Assembly: GCA_002007465.1 (NCBI GenBank)
Contig: LNAC01000137.1
Location: 194,763 to 258,762 of the forward strand
Direction: 5' to 3'
Source of the DNA: Ailurus styani
Lineage: Eukaryota; Chordata; Mammalia; Carnivora; Ailuridae
DNA length: 64,000 nt
In this document: piece by piece, positions 47,401 to 58,400 of the stretch
Position numbering within the stretch: the stretch's first letter is position 1
How the letters are laid out: every line of letters starts with the position of its first letter
The notes under the pieces: generated by a model
Told to the model about the DNA's origin: nothing
The model's database searches: none
The model's input: only the letters and a program-made list of their open reading frames with translations
Made by a program: the position numbers and the translations under genes

Positions 47401-47900
47401 TCACCCCTCAAGGGATCTGAAAACTTATCAGATTTTATTAATTTATTGGCTCTGTGCTGAGGTGTATTGTAAACCAATTTTAAGTACTTCATTCTGGTAT
47501 TTATTCACTGCTTACTAAAAGAAGCCGCCTTTTCTACAAACCCCGAGGGTTTCCGTAATCAGTTATATTATGCCTTTCCTCAACCTGAGGATATGAAATC
47601 TAAATACATTTCAATATTTTATTTGATGTTTCTTAATGGGTGTCACCTTCATTCCTGATTTGCAAAATTAGGGACATTTTCCTTCAGCGGCAGCAGCAGA
47701 ATTGCAGATTGAGGGTGGGATTGAAGAAGCATCCCCTCTTCATATTTTTAGAAGGCGCCATTTTTTACCCCCTTCTCCGGGAAACAAAAATCTGGAAATG
47801 TGGGTGGTGGGTTAGAAATGTTAACTTTTTTTTTTTAGTTGACCATGGGTGTATTTTTTATTTCTCCCTTTCCAGAATTTGTGCCATATATATATGTCCA
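44461..47900. other. Long repeat-poor block, candidate regulatory DNA
   Basis: Apart from a small possible L2 piece (46365-46470) no transposon was recognised in about 3.4 kb, an outlier in this window. Motifs include TCF/LEF-like ATCAAAGG (about 45902), an E-box CACGTG (about 46040), SOX-like CTTTGTTC and several ATTAATT cores. Open frames of 79-95 codons overlap on both strands and look random. Confidence 0.45.
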
Positions 47901-47909
47901 TCCATCCAT

Positions 47910-48145
47910 ATACATATTTGAAGTATAATTGACATAGAATATTGTATTAGTTTTAGATGTACAACATAGCGATTTGGCAATTATATACATTATGAAATGC
48001 TCACCGCAATAAGTGTAGTCACCATCTGTCATCAGGCAAAGTTATTATAATACTATTGACTATATTCCCTATGTTGTACTTTTCATCCCTGTGACTTATT
48101 TATTTTATCGCTGGAAGATTGTAACTTTTAATCCCTAGAAATACT
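47910..48145 (-). mobile_element. L1M 3' fragment, antisense
   Basis: 'gaagtataattgacatagaa', 'ttagttttagatgtacaaca', 'aagtgtagtcaccatctgtc' and 'ctatgttgtacttttcatcc' are the antisense L1M 3' region. Confidence 0.85.
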
Positions 48146-48482
48146 AATTTTAGAGTAAGTGTGAAGTTGGGTGGCAGGGTCAGAGAATGGTGGGGAGGAG
48201 AGGAGAGCTGTGGTTTGGCACTGGGAGATCCGAAGGCCAAACAATGGGGATGAAGAAAAGATGGAAGTAATGAAGGAAAGGCTGCAGGGACAGAGGTGAG
48301 GTAGGGTGGAAGGTGGAGATAAAAAAAAAAAAACACCTTGATGAGTGGGAAGGCTGAGGGGCACCCAACTGGAAGTCACAGGAGGCTCTTGGCTCTAGAT
48401 CCGTCTCTGTCCCAGTTAGCCCGCAGGAATGTAAGCTCCGATAAATCTTGCTCAATATTTGCCCCATTTCTTTCCTCTTCCC

Positions 48483-48873
48483 CAGGGTTACTAGATAAAA
48501 TACCGGGCGCTCAGTTAAATCGAATGTGAGACAAATACTGTTTTTTATTTATTTTAAAAGATTTTATTTATTTATTTGAGAAAGGGAGAGAGAGGGAGGA
48601 GCACACAAGAGGGGGAGGAGCAGAAGGAGAAGAGGACTCCCCACTGAGCAGGGAGTCCGACTGTGGGGCTCCATCCCAGGACCCTGGGATCATGACCTGA
48701 GCCAAAGGCAGATGCTTAACCAACAGCTACCCAGGTGCTCCTGAACACTGTTTTAGTAAAAATATGTCCCAAATATTGCATGGGACATACTTACACTAAA
48801 AGATTATTCCATATTTGTGTGAGATTCAAATTTTATTGGTATTGGTATTTTCTTTGCCAAATCTGACAGTTCT
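48483..48873. mobile_element. MER53-like palindromic DNA transposon, split by a SINE
   Basis: Starts 'cagggttactagataaaata' and ends 'gccaaatctgacagttct', which are inverted counterparts. The centre has TATGTCCCA (48763-48771) facing TGGGACATA (48781-48789), flanked by TTTTAGT and ACTAAAA. Name recalled from memory of the consensus. Confidence 0.65.
48546..48741 (-). mobile_element. CAN-SINE, older type, inside palindromic transposon
   Basis: Reverse SINE: 'aaaagattttatttatttat' at left, degenerate head 'agctacccaggtgctcc' at right. A short imperfect duplication around AATACTGTTTT / GAACACTGTTTT flanks it. Confidence 0.88.
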
Positions 48874-51212
48874 ACCTACCAGAACCCCAGTGACACCTGG
48901 AGCCTACGGCAGGCAGATGTTGACGTTCTCCAAACATGAGGGCCAATGTCAGTGTCAGTATAAAAATTGCCCCTTGATCAAATTTCTACTAAGAACTTTG
49001 AGGTTAGTTTATTTCTTGCCTCTTACCTCTGTCAACTTTAGATATCATTGCAAATTTTTTCTTTCATGTTCTAATACCTAAATTCCTCTGTCCATCTACT
49101 ACACCCCCCCTCCCACCACCAGTATTCATTCCCTTTCTTTCCTTCTCCCAACTCCTTGCATAGTATCCCCAGAAATCCGCAGTCCATTGCTGATAAAGTC
49201 CTTTCTCTAAAGGGGATTGAGTCTCCTTTTGTCTTAGCGGAAGCCCTGCTCTTCCTTGAAGATAGTACTTCCTCTGTAGCTGTAGCTGTCTTGAGTGGAG
49301 TCCACTTTTTCTGAGATACTCCAAAAACTATGGAGCAAGGAGGCAGGGAAAACATTAACTAAGTTATGAAGTGATGAATTAACCAGGAAAATTTAGATGA
49401 ATCCTTTGGTGTCAGCTCACCTTTTTCATATTCTATAGGAATTCTATCTTTATCCTTGAGAAATTTCTTCATTCATATAGTGATTTGACAGGCATCCTTG
49501 TCTTACATGATTTGGCTTCTTCATCTCTGAAGAAGTTCACCCTCATCTTGAAAAACAAATACTGCTAACGTTAATAGGATGTGGAGAAACAGGCAGAAAG
49601 GAGCAAACAAAGGGGAGTAGGACCATGTCTCCAGCTTGTGATCTAAGGAGGTGAAATCCTTTTGGATTGACAGCAGAACTGATGACAAGCAAGTGGAAAA
49701 CTTTCTGTTAAAGCAGAGACACATCTAGACAATTTAATCAGAATTTTCTGTTAAAAAAATATCTTACCTAAATCTGCCACAGGCCATACCTCTCCAAAAA
49801 TATATTTGAGAGAGAGAATTGGATAACTGGGGTCAAAGTTTGGTTCAAATATGTTGTAATTAAAGAATTATGGGGTCTCAAATAGTGTAACAATCTGGTG
49901 ATAACAATGATTTTTTTTTCATTGTTAAATAATGGACACCTTGAGGTCTGAGGAGATGAGGTGTCAAAAGGTAAATGTCAATGGCTTCCAGAGAATAGGT
50001 GGGATAGAGGAGATCTGAGCAGTGGTGCATATAAAAAGTAGGAACTAATACGAGGATGACGGGGAAGTAGACGTAAATTTTGGAGCTCGGGAGCTTGATA
50101 AAGAACAGATCTCAACAGTGGAGGAAGATGCTGAGGGAGAATGGGCACTGTTAATGCCCTTCGTGAATCTCATGAAACAGCAAATTCAACTCTCTGGGCC
50201 TCCCTTTTCTTCTTGGTAAAATCAGTGGGTTGGATGGGACAGCAAATTTTTGCATGCTTACAACCATTTCTTCTTTCCATAACCAACCAGACTTTGATAA
50301 CCAATTATATCCCACTGTCCTGTTCAACCTGGATGTGGCTTCCCAATTTCCTTCAGTTGAACAATCCAGGCAACTCAATTATTACATTAAAAAATGAAAT
50401 ATGAGATGAAAACCCATTCCTCTACCCTCAAACAACTTGTGCAGTATTAAAATTCTTTCATGTTTGATGTGGAAAATTCTCAAATCTTCCTTCCATCTCT
50501 GCTTTAGGAGATGTACAAACAATGGCATATTATAACCTGACCCCTCACATCAAATTGCTTCAAATTCCAGGAAAAAAAAAGTCGATATAGATATTTGTTC
50601 TCTTCAATCTATTTTTCAAAATTCTAAACATAGAAAACAAAAAAGACATTTAAATTTAATTTTATAAGATGAAGGGGAAAATGGATTTTTGACCACATTA
50701 TCAGATATATAGATTTCAAGGAACCAGCATTCAATTTTGTGAGTTTGGTTTTTTTTTCTTTCCCATATATGTCAGATTGTAAATGCACTTTGGGGATACA
50801 ATGACTATTTTGTTGTTGTTGTTGTTGTTTTATTGGATTTTTCTTAAAGCAGAACCCACATCTAGCCTTGAAAACCAAACAATAGTCTCCTCAAAACAGA
50901 ATCAACCTTTCTTTCAAGGATTATCTGTATTTCTCCTCTTGGTTCTGACAGAAATTGGTGCTTCCCAAATGATGCATCATGTTGGAAAATTGTGGCACAG
51001 GGGTGACACCCAGTTTTTAAAGAAAGCTTATTAACATATCTTGAATAATCTTACCCTCTCCCTATGATACCAGAGCTTGCAGCAATGTATGTTATGACTT
51101 TTATTTCAGCAAACAGCCTTTAATAAAGCCAATATTGAATATATATTGAATATGGTTGAATTGTATGAAAAATCTGTCTACCTAAAACTTACACTCTCCA
51201 TGGGTCATCTTT
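48874..51212. other. Low-copy DNA, no gene seen
   Basis: A TTG microsatellite lies at 50810-50830 and a possible MIR fragment near 50185-50240. Frames at 48815-49081 and 50141-50404 (87-88 codons) have no recognisable family. No supported exon. Confidence 0.45.
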
Positions 51213-51581
51213 CACTTTAAAAAATATATTGTGCTCTTTTCATAATATAAATATAATCAATATTCAGTTTAGAAGACTTGGCAAACACAGAAAACACAAA
51301 GAGAAAAATGGGTTCATATTCCTTCCACCCAGCAGTTGCTAGGCTTATCATACTTTTATGTCCTCTAGCTTTCCTTCCCTCTCCTCCCCCCTTCCCCNCA
51401 CTTTAAAAAATATATTGTGCTCTTTTCATAATATAAATATAATCAATATTCAGTTTAGAAAACTTGGCAAACACAGAAAACACAAAGAGAAAAATGGGTT
51501 CATATTTCTTCCACCCAGCAGTTGCTAGGCTTATCATACTTTTATGTCCTTTAGCTTTCCTTCCCTCTCCTCCCCCTTCCC
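51213..51581. repeat. Direct duplication of about 185 bp joined by one N
   Basis: 51213-51397 repeats at 51399-51581 with only a few differences (for example gaagac/gaaaac, atattcc/atatttc, cctctag/cctttag and one C-run change). A single N sits at 51398, exactly between the copies. Most likely an unmerged contig overlap or two haplotypes. Confidence 0.9.
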
Positions 51582-51889
51582 TGTTTTCTCTCCCCTTTCT
51601 TCATTCCTTCCTGCCATCTCTCTGAAACTGTGAAGATTCTATTGCTTTCTTATTGTCCCTGTTTTACCTTTAGCAACACACTGTGAAAATGCTTCCACAT
51701 AAATGCTCATTCCTCCTCAATATTTTTTTCTTGGAAGTTATTTGGAGATATGTTCATATTTTGCATACCAGTCACTAATTAACTATTATCCATCAATAAC
51801 TTGAAACCTTTTATCAATTAACTGTTATTCATCCATACTTTGCAGATTGTGCCTGCCTTGCTTTTCCTGTTCTCTATAATAAATACTAA

Positions 51890-52230
51890 TAACAATAAAT
51901 GTTCCTTGTATTTGCATAGAACTATTTGAATTCTTTCACACATTATCGTCCTGGAGTGTCATAGCAATGCTTCTAGATAAGTAGATAGGAAATGTGCTCT
52001 TATCATCATTATTATAGATGAAGAAACAGATGCAGAAAAGTTAACGGTAAACCAGCTAGCTAGTTAGTGGCATAGACACGTTTAGAANATGCTTCTAGAT
52101 AAGTAGATAGGAAATGTGCTCTTATCATCATTATTATAGATGAAGAAACATGCAGAAAAGTTAACGGTAAACCAGCTAGCTAGTTAGTGGCATAGACACG
52201 TTTAGAGACTGAGTTTCCTAATTCCTATTC
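51890..52230 (-). repeat. MIR SINE, reverse, carrying a duplicated segment
   Basis: 'agatgaagaaacagatgcag' and 'aaaagttaacggtaaaccag' are in reversed MIR order, and the segment occurs twice because of the 51967-52206 duplication. Confidence 0.6.
51967..52206. repeat. Direct duplication of about 120 bp joined by one N
   Basis: 51967-52086 recurs at 52089-52206, with a 2-base deletion in the second copy (gaaacagatgc versus gaaacatgc). The N is at 52088. Assembly artefact likely. Confidence 0.9.
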
Positions 52231-52999
52231 AAAACTCTTTCTTGAGCAATACACAGCCTTCCAAAAATATATAAAAGAAGTCTTTAAAAAAAAACACCAT
52301 ATGTATAACATTTAATGTAAAAAAGGGAACTCAAATAGAATTTACCACTTTGTCAGGCTCAACACATAATTTTGATGTGATGCCAAGATCTAAGGAGCAT
52401 AGGCATACAATTTCATCATTACACTGAAAATAGACATTTCAAAGTAAGCACAGTGGACAGATTAACTCATCATGGACAGATGATAGTTGTTATTTTCAAT
52501 TACTCTATGATTTCTTTTCTTAGTAATATTATACAGTTGCAACTATCTAATGCTATTTGGTGTCCAGTAAGACTTTTGAACTCTAGGGAAGAAAAAAGTC
52601 TCTGTGATGCTTTCTTAGTCATGAAAAACTTAATAATATGAAAATTAGTATGCCTTTAAAACTTAAAGTGGGAGGTAAATAAAATAGAATCCAAATTTTT
52701 AAATTTACACTCACAGTATGAACAAGAGGCAAGAATTTTCCAAGCTCAGTCTGGCTGCTTTCTGTAGAAATGACATTCCTGCACAGGTGTCTGCTGACTC
52801 AGTTTTGGCTTTACACTTGGAAGCCCTGCAGAGGTAACGAAATTTCTAGCTCATGGTTGTCAAGATATGAAACCATTCTTTAAAAAGAAGTCTTTATGGG
52901 ATTCTAGTGTATGAAATAGAGAAATGTGGAGCAACCACAGGAAAAGCAGGAATGAAAGGAGGATGAATCCCATACCCATCAAGATTTATTCATATTTAT
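52231..52999. other. Low-copy DNA, no gene seen
   Basis: No classified repeat or exon recognised. Confidence 0.4.
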
Positions 53000-54300
53000 T
53001 TATCTATTTGTTTTTAAGCATCTGCTGTCCTTGGTGATGGGGACCCTTCTGAGGGCAAAAAGAAACAAGGTTCCTGCCCTCAGGCAGCTTGCAGTCTAGT
53101 AGAAAAGACAGATATTGATTAGATAATCCTCCCCCAAGTAAAAACTACAGCTCAGACTATAATGCATAGATGTACAAATGCTCTAAGAAATTTTAATGGG
53201 GCACACGGTCTACATGAAGAGGCCAGAGAAGTCTTCTCCAAGGGAGTGGTGCTTGGCTTGGATCTGAAAGATACATAGACATTTACTAGGGAAAGAGGAC
53301 AATTAAAGTACACTAGGAAGAGGGGAAAGTATGTGCAAAGAGGTAAGTAAGAGGAACTGAAAAATAAAAAAAGCAGTCCTGGATCAAGGACAAGAAAAGT
53401 ATATATGGAATGAGATAAGGGTGGATGGGCAGGCAAGGGCCAAGCCATGTAGGGAGATAACTGGCTGTGTTAAGGGATTTTGTCATTGTTGTAAGAACAA
53501 TGGGCATAAGTGGCATGACTCAATTTGCATTTTTGAGAAGATCATTCTGTTGTGGTGCATAGCGCACTTTGGGGCTGGGGTGGGGCTCTCAGTGACTGTG
53601 AGTGGACAGGTCAATGGACTGGGGCCATGATCCAGGCAAAAGAGCATAAGAGGAACTGTGGAAGAGATGTGGAGCAGGGGATGGACTAGAGCTGTTTAGA
53701 AAGCAACGTTTGCAGGGCTGAGAGGATATTAGGGGGAAGGAGTGAAGGGGGAAGCTGTTAAGAGCAGGTTTCTGGTTGATGTAATAGGAAACGCAACTAT
53801 GGTGGGGCTTCATCCTTTAGAGCAGGAGTCTGCAAACTGTGGCCTGTGTGCCAAACCTTGCCTGCTGCTTGTTTTTGAAAGTAGAGTTTTACTGGAACAC
53901 TGCCGTGCTCTTTTTTTTTTTTTTTAATCGTGTATGGCTGCTTTTCTGTTCTACATGCAGAGTTGAGTAACTGTAGCAGAGACTGGTGCACAAAGCCTAA
54001 AATATTTATTACCTAGTTCTTACAGAAAAGGTTTGCTGAGCCTGGCATTAGAGAAGGACTGCTAGAAAAAATATGAGAGTGGTAGGAAGAGAGTTTGATT
54101 TGCTACATTTGTTTGAGGAGCTTTGAGAAAGTCAAGAGATGAAGTAAGAAGTTATAGACCAGACGCTGCAGGTGGGATGAATGTAGGGGTCAGGTGTATG
54201 AAGGCTGTAATGAAGTCATGAACAGGGATGAAGTCAGCTCCAGGAGGTTAGAGTGACAAAAAGAAGATTCCTGGAATAGAGCCTGGAGACACTCCATTGT
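53000..54300. repeat. Ancient interspersed repeat, unassigned (copy 4), with MER20 inside
   Basis: Long copy: 'caaggttcctgccctcaggc', 'gcttgcagtctagtagaaaa', 'gccaagccatgtagggagat', 'aagtggcatgactcaatttg' and 'gagaagatcattctg', and after the MER20 a continuation to about 54300. Confidence 0.6.
53822..54046 (-). mobile_element. MER20 hAT transposon
   Basis: 'gcaggagtctgcaaactgtg', 'gtagagttttactggaacac', 'gtatggctgcttttctgttc', 'gcagagttgagtaactgtag', 'cacaaagcctaaaatattta' and 'acagaaaaggtttgctgagc' give the full MER20 order reversed. A T run replaces the central part. Confidence 0.88.
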
Positions 54301-54369
54301 GGAAGGGCTAGGTAATGTCGTGCTTAGAACGTGGGTGATGCCAAAGTACGTGTCATGATCAAACCCAGG

Positions 54370-54720
54370 GGTCTTGCTTTTCTAGGGCTGTTGCAACAAA
54401 ATACCCCAACTGGGAGACTTAAAGCCACAGAAATTAATTCTCTCACAGGTTGGCAGTGTTGCTGGCAATCCTTGGCTTATGGATGCATCACTCCTTTCCT
54501 ACCTCTGCTGTGACATGGACTTCTCCTTATATGTCTCCGGATCTGTCTCTTCTCTTCTTATAAGGACAACAGTTATAGCCAATTAAGGGTTTATCCTGTT
54601 CCAGTATGACCTCACATTAATTGAACTAATTCTATCTGTAACGATTCTATTTGCAAATAAGGCTACATTTCAAGGTTTGAGGTGCACCTGAATTTTGGGA
54701 GACACTATCCAACCAACCCG
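54370..54720 (+). repeat. MLT1-type MaLR LTR fragment
   Basis: 'gggctgttgcaacaaaatac', 'cttcttataaggacaacagt', 'cagtatgacctcacattaat' and 'gaattttgggagacactatc' follow the MLT1 LTR pattern. Confidence 0.75.
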
Positions 54721-54879
54721 GTGTGCCCCCGGCAAAAAGATAAGTTCCAAAGGGAGGCCGTGTCAACAGCATCTGATGTGCAGAGAGGCCCAGAGAATGG
54801 TTTCAAACTTGTTCCGGTTTATTGGAAAGCAGAGACCTGTAGGTAGAGGTTAAGTAGATTATACTTGAATGTGGATGTG

Positions 54880-55500
54880 CAGAGTCCCTCCTCGTTTCAA
54901 GTCGTCCTGGAGTTTTATTGATGACTTGCCCTAGAGAGGCCATCTTTATCTTTGAGAGATGGCCCAGTCGGCGTCCCTCGCGTGACGCAGGGGTCCTGGC
55001 TCTGGAGCAATGTGAGAGTACCGATGCCACCTTTGGAATTCCTCTTTTTGATCTTTGCAACCACTTGATTTCCCTTGGAGATCTTTCCTTAAGTAATATC
55101 CAAGCCCTCTCCTATTTAGAGTGCACAAGGGCTAATGGGATCACTAGCTGAGGTGAAATGGTTGCAGATGGTAATGTGAAAAGACTAATTTATTTTCAGA
55201 GGCTTTTAGGAATTCATGTGCTTTTAATGATAGCTTACTATAACCACAAATCCCCCATTTTCATTCTTTAAAGGGAGAGGATATTGCCCATTATTAACAA
55301 CAGAGGAAGACAGGGTAGGCAGCTAATTGACCCAGCAAAGCTGACACCATTGTGGTGGGGTTATGAAAGCTGGAGAATTTTACTGTGCTCCTAGGACTTT
55401 TGTCTCATTTTTTATATCGACTTTTTTTGACCTCTTGGCGAGCCATTTTCACCTGCTTGTCTCTCTTCCTCAGTCAAGCTTCCAGTTGGCAAGCCCACAG
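54880..55500. promoter_or_regulatory. Candidate conserved noncoding element
   Basis: Repeat-free. It has a perfect hairpin GGCCATCT / AGATGGCC (54938-54945, 54957-54964) and a CpG-retaining patch with CRE/AP-1-like GCGTGACGCA (about 54980), then AACCACA, TTTAATGA and AATTGACC motifs. Overlapping frames on both strands (77, 85 and 60 codons) argue against a single coding reading. Confidence 0.3.
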
Positions 55501-56099
55501 TGAGGTGGGTTTTCTACGATCTGTTTTTTCATCAAAAAACTGATGCTGCCTTGTGCTCCCACCCGTGGCACCAATGGCTTATTCTTCAAGGGCCAAAAAC
55601 GTGTGGAGTTAATTCCTGTCTGTCAGTCTGCCCTGCGGTCTTGTCGGCTTCTTCTAAAGCCAAGGGGGTGGGGATGACATGCTGCCTGTCACTAGGGATG
55701 AGAAAAAGTGGGGATGGGTAGGAAAGGAAAGCTGTGCTTTCTTTTAATATTGACATGAGGGAGGGAAAAAAGTCTTCCATAGCCATAAATTGTTAATTTC
55801 AGTAGGGAAAATGTTGGTTCCCTCCCTGGCTCTATAAGCCAGCTGGACTTGGTGGGACCACATTTCTAATAATTCTAATAGGTCAGAGGCCCTAAGACCC
55901 TACACAGGAAGGCCAGAACTCGCCTTTGCTGAAAGCTTCCACTCCATCCACCCACATCTCCACTCCTATTGAATTCTTTGTTCTGCTACCCAGATTTACA
56001 TTCTGCCTCTGAGTTGCAGGTTTATTCCTAGAATTTCCAGGTCTCGCCATATGAACTCTGTCAATCACTAAATATCTCTTAACTGGTTACTTCCTCCTT
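55501..56099. other. Low-copy DNA, no gene seen
   Basis: No classified repeat recognised. A 73-codon plus frame overlaps a 66-codon minus frame. Confidence 0.4.
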
Positions 56100-56220
56100 A
56101 CCCGTGTACATATAAATGGGGTATGATGTCTTTCTTCTAGGGTGGATATGAGAGCTAAGTGAAAACATACACGAAAGATACCTCATATACAGTAAGCACT
56201 TAATAATGGCTGGTATAGTC
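56100..56220 (+). repeat. MIR 3' fragment
   Basis: 'gatatgagagctaagtgaaa' and 'catatacagtaagcacttaa' followed by 'taatggctgg' resemble the MIR tail. Confidence 0.5.
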
Positions 56221-56388
56221 ATGGCCATCATCATTAAAAGGAGAATCCATGGTGAAAGTGCTTTGGATACATATAATGAAATTTGATGGGGTTGATTTCA
56301 GGTAATATTAATTATATTACATATATTGACACATTTTCCATATTTTATTCATAATTCTACTTCTGCTGTCATAAAATCCCTTAGAATG

Positions 56389-56611
56389 GTTGGGATGCCT
56401 GAGTGGCTCAGTTCATTCTCTAATTCTTGATTTCCACTCAGGTCACAATCTCAGTGTTGTGAGATCGAGCCCCATGTCAAGCCCATGTTGGGCTCTCTCC
56501 TGGGTGTGGAGCCTGCTTGAGATTTTCTCTCTCCATCTCCCTCTGTCCCCCACCCCCATCCCCCTTCACACTTCACATCCCCCTTCACACTTGGGATCTT
56601 TTTCTTAAAAA
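56389..56611 (+). mobile_element. CAN-SINE, old diverged
   Basis: Head 'ttgggatgcctgagtggctc', CT-rich centre and A-tail. The flanking AAAATCCCTTAGAATG / AAAATCACTTAGGATG (56373-56388, 56612-56627) is an aged duplication. A 17-19-bp unit ('catcccccttcacactt') is tandemly duplicated inside. Confidence 0.9.
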
Positions 56612-56788
56612 AAAATCACTTAGGATGACAATCAAAAGTAATGATGAATTATTTGGAGGGATACAGAAGTAGGCATGGAAAAAAAATAGTTAAGGAAATT
56701 GTATTTGCTTTGGTTTTATATGTTGTGTTGAGCGTAATCTATTTGTCTTTTCATACCCATGTCGCATCCATCCATGCTTCTGTAGCCT

Positions 56789-57190
56789 TTTCTGTTTCCT
56801 GGGAGGCTACCTTCTATGGACTGAAGTTCCCTTGCTCTCTTCCGGGGAGAGGCATCAGTAGAAGATTAGAGGCTTAGAATAAAGTAGGTTCAGGTTCTTT
56901 GTTTCCCCGGCTCCTTGGCTGAGGGCCATTGTTCCTGTCAGGCAGCTCTCCCCATAATTACAGGTACAGGTGTCTCAAAGCTCCCATAACCTATTCTTCC
57001 TCCTTTCTTCCCCATTGTGCCTTCAGGCCTAAGGATGGGAACAGTTCCTAGATGTTGCTGGCATTGCGATATTTTACCCTTCCTTGCAGGTTTCCCTTAA
57101 CCTTTCCCATACCCTTATAAATAGTCCCTTTGTTAAACTCTCTTCAGTGAACCTGTTTAAGTATGCCACCAATTTTTTTTCACTAATACA
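56789..57190 (+). repeat. Ancient interspersed repeat, unassigned (second type)
   Basis: 'ccttataaatagtccctttg' and 'ttaaactctcttcagtgaac' near the 3' end match a common mammalian repeat, probably the same family as 25839-26290. Confidence 0.5.
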
Positions 57191-57444
57191 TGAGTGCTTC
57201 ACCAGTTACAATTTAATTTACCACTATAGCTGAAATTTGTTTTTTTAATTTTTTTTTACATTTTATTTTATTTTTAATTTTAATTCCAATACAGTTAACA
57301 TACAGTATTATATTAGTTTCAGGTGTGAAATATAGTGATTCATCAATTCCATACATCACCCAGTGCTTATCACCTATTTCACCCATCCCCCCACTCACAT
57401 CCCATCTGGTGACCATCAGTTTGTTCTCTATAGTAAAGAGTCTG

Positions 57445-57646
57445 GGGCGCCTGGGTGGCTCAGTGGGTTAAAGCCTCTGCTTTCGGCTCAGGTCATGATC
57501 TCAGCATCCTGGGATGGAGGCCCGCATCGGGCTCTCTGCTCAGCAGGGAGCCTGCTTCCTCCTCTCCCTGTCTCTCTGCCTGCCTCTCTGCCTACTTGTA
57601 ATCTCTCTCTCTGTGTCAAATAAATAAATAAAATCTTTAAAAAAAA
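57445..57646 (+). mobile_element. CAN-SINE, young mustelid-type
   Basis: GGGCGCCTGGGTGGCTCAGT, GTTAAAGCCTCTGCTTTCGG and CTGCCTACTTGTAATCTC. Target repeat AAAGAGTCTG (57435-57444; again ending at 57656). Confidence 0.95.
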
Positions 57647-57663
57647 AAAGAGTCTGTTTCTTG

Positions 57664-57806
57664 GGGCACCTGGGTGGCTCAGTCCGTTAAGCATCTGCCT
57701 TTGGCTCAGGTCATGATCCCATGGTCCTGGGATTGAGCCCTCCATCAGGCTTCTTGCTCAGGGGGGACCCTCTTTCTCCCTTTTCCTGCTGCTCCCCCTG
57801 CTCGTG

Positions 57807-57847
<41 letters not shown>

Positions 57848-57867
57848 AAAGTCTTTAAGAAAAAAAA
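57664..57867 (+). mobile_element. CAN-SINE, older type, adjacent to previous
   Basis: GGGCACCTGGGTGGCTCAGT with GTTAAGCATCTGCCTTTGGC and a long CT run. Perfect duplication TCTGTTTCTTG (57653-57663 and 57868-57878). Confidence 0.95.
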
Positions 57868-58159
57868 TCTGTTTCTTGGTTTGTCTCTCTCTTTCCCCCT
57901 CTTTGCTTGTTTGTTTTGTTTCTTGCATTCTACATATAAGTGAAATCATACCATAGCTGAATTTTTAACAATGATTTTAAAAATGGCACCTGCAATTCAA
58001 AAGAAATTAGTCGAATATATTTGTCTTCAATTCCAAATATTGATGAATGGAAGCACTGAAATGATGATTGCTTATACTATCTTTAGATATATTGTTATTT
58101 GTACCACTATTTCAGTGCCTACTACCCAGGATCATACAGGATGTAAGAAGACATAATAA

Positions 58160-58400
58160 AAATAGTCCACATTTGTAAGAATTTACGATGTGCCAATCAT
58201 CCTTTAAGCTATTTCAATCCTCAAAATAGCACCATGAGGTAGTTACCATTAGTATTCATTTTATTTTATAGATGAGGAAACTGAGATGTGGAAAAGCTAA
58301 GAAATTTGGTCAAGATTCAATGGTAGGTAAGTGGTTGAGTCATGATTTGAACCCAAGCATTTGGACTCCAACATCAGCGCCTGGAACCACTGTGTTGCAA
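58160..58400 (-). repeat. MIR SINE, reverse orientation
   Basis: 'aatttacgatgtgccaatca', 'atagcaccatgaggtagtta', 'agatgaggaaactgagatgt' and 'gatttgaacccaagcatttg' are in reversed MIR order. Confidence 0.88.

Larger units (their letters stand above)
57240..57960 (-). mobile_element. Carnivore L1 3' end, antisense, hit by two SINEs
   Basis: 'attccaatacagttaacata', 'attagtttcaggtgtgaaat' and 'cacccagtgcttatcaccta' then, after the SINEs, 'tacatataagtgaaatcata'. This is the antisense 3' region of relatively young carnivore L1s. Confidence 0.88.

Noticed and set aside
51213..52206. Genuine recent tandem duplications
   Set aside because: Each pair is joined exactly at a single N, which points to unmerged contig ends rather than biology.
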